DNA of 6,032 nucleotides from Cellvibrionales bacterium UBA2511 (GTDB taxonomy: Bacteria; Pseudomonadota; Gammaproteobacteria; Pseudomonadales; Porticoccaceae), in NCBI GenBank assembly GCA_002341315.1, contig DDNV01000078.1, forward strand, positions 19,100 to 25,131. Reading direction: 5' to 3'. The translations under genes were made by a program, and so were the position numbers. The notes below the pieces were generated by a model. That model was not told the origin of the DNA. It did not search any database and saw only the letters and a list, made by a program, of their open reading frames with translations. This document shows, in pieces, positions 5,697 to 6,032 of this stretch; positions within the stretch are counted from its first letter, which is position 1, and each line of letters opens with the position of its first letter.

Positions 5697-6032
5697 AGGG
5701 GGCGGGATTGCTGATATCCCGATGAATCAGATCAATATCCGCCAGCAGTGCTTCGCTCATGGGTGTGGTGAGACTGTCGATGTTTTCCTGCAGCTGTGAC
5801 AGGGTAGTGGCACCAATAATGGTTGAGGCAACAAACGGTTGCCGGTGAACGAAGCCCAGTGCCAAGTGTACCGGTGAAATATCATACTGTCTGGCCAATG
5901 CCACATAGCGTTCGGTCGCTTGAAAGGCTGTGGGGTGATTGTAGCGCTGAAACCGTTCAAACAGTGTCAGCCGACCATTGGCGGGCCGCTGGCCCTGCAG
6001 GTATTTGCCAGACAGCATACCGAAAGCCAGCG
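5695..6032 (-). CDS. tas: Aldo-keto reductase, Tas type (C-terminal part)
   Basis: Only the last 112 or so residues are present; the 5' part lies beyond the right edge. The visible part begins LAFGMLSGKYLQGQRPANGR and continues TLFERFQRY and HLALGFVHRQPFVASTIIGATT, ending in NPAP. This follows E. coli Tas (GFGTLTGKYLNG, TLFSRFTRY, LAFVRRQPFVASTLLGATT, ending YPAP) nearly position by position. Tas is a cytoplasmic NADP(H)-dependent aldo-keto reductase with a TIM-barrel fold. The segment RQPFVASTIIGAT contains the family's C-terminal cofactor-binding region. The catalytic Asp, Tyr, Lys and His residues lie in the missing part and cannot be checked. It is the promoter-proximal visible gene of the minus-strand group. 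Confidence 0.92.
   Translation of the reverse strand, partial: LAFGMLSGKYLQGQRPANGRLTLFERFQRYNHPTAFQATERYVALARQYDISPVHLALGFVHRQPFVASTIIGATTLSQLQENIDSLTTPMSEALLADIDLIHRDISNPAP

Overview
The window is an ordinary, gene-dense bacterial chromosome segment of moderately high GC. It probably comes from a gammaproteobacterium, and a marine Cellvibrionales/OM60-like organism would fit. This rests on close similarity of the predicted proteins to E. coli YaaA, Tas and MenA, the BepA-like lipoprotein protease, and the DUF938 and DUF482/FemAB-like families. The assignment is by recognition of protein families, not by a search. There are no tRNA or rRNA genes, insertion sequences, CRISPR arrays or phage genes, and no intergenic stretch longer than about 85 bp.

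Layout, left to right: (1) a possible gene tail ending at 44, then a MenA/UbiA-type membrane prenyltransferase on the + strand (53-916, TTG start); (2) convergent to it, a BepA/YfgC-like M48 zinc-protease lipoprotein with TPR repeats on the - strand (932-2488); (3) an 83-bp divergent intergenic region with overlapping promoters facing both ways; (4) yaaA followed by a DUF938 methyltransferase on the + strand, overlapping by one base (2572-3950); (5) a - strand group that reads, in transcription order, tas (cut by the window end), a FemAB-like/DUF482 acyltransferase and a secreted SYLF/YSC84 protein (6032 down to 3969), convergent with the DUF938 gene.

Functionally the genes fall into two loose themes. 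One is envelope maintenance: the M48 protease, the SYLF protein, the FemAB-like protein and the prenyltransferase. The other is stress and small-molecule metabolism: YaaA, the methyltransferase and Tas. No coherent new system emerges. The points worth a second look are the altered second aspartate motif in the prenyltransferase, the mutually overlapping divergent promoters between the protease and yaaA, the extra C-terminal domain of the protease, and the tight tas/FemAB-like/SYLF cluster in which both complete genes use non-ATG starts.
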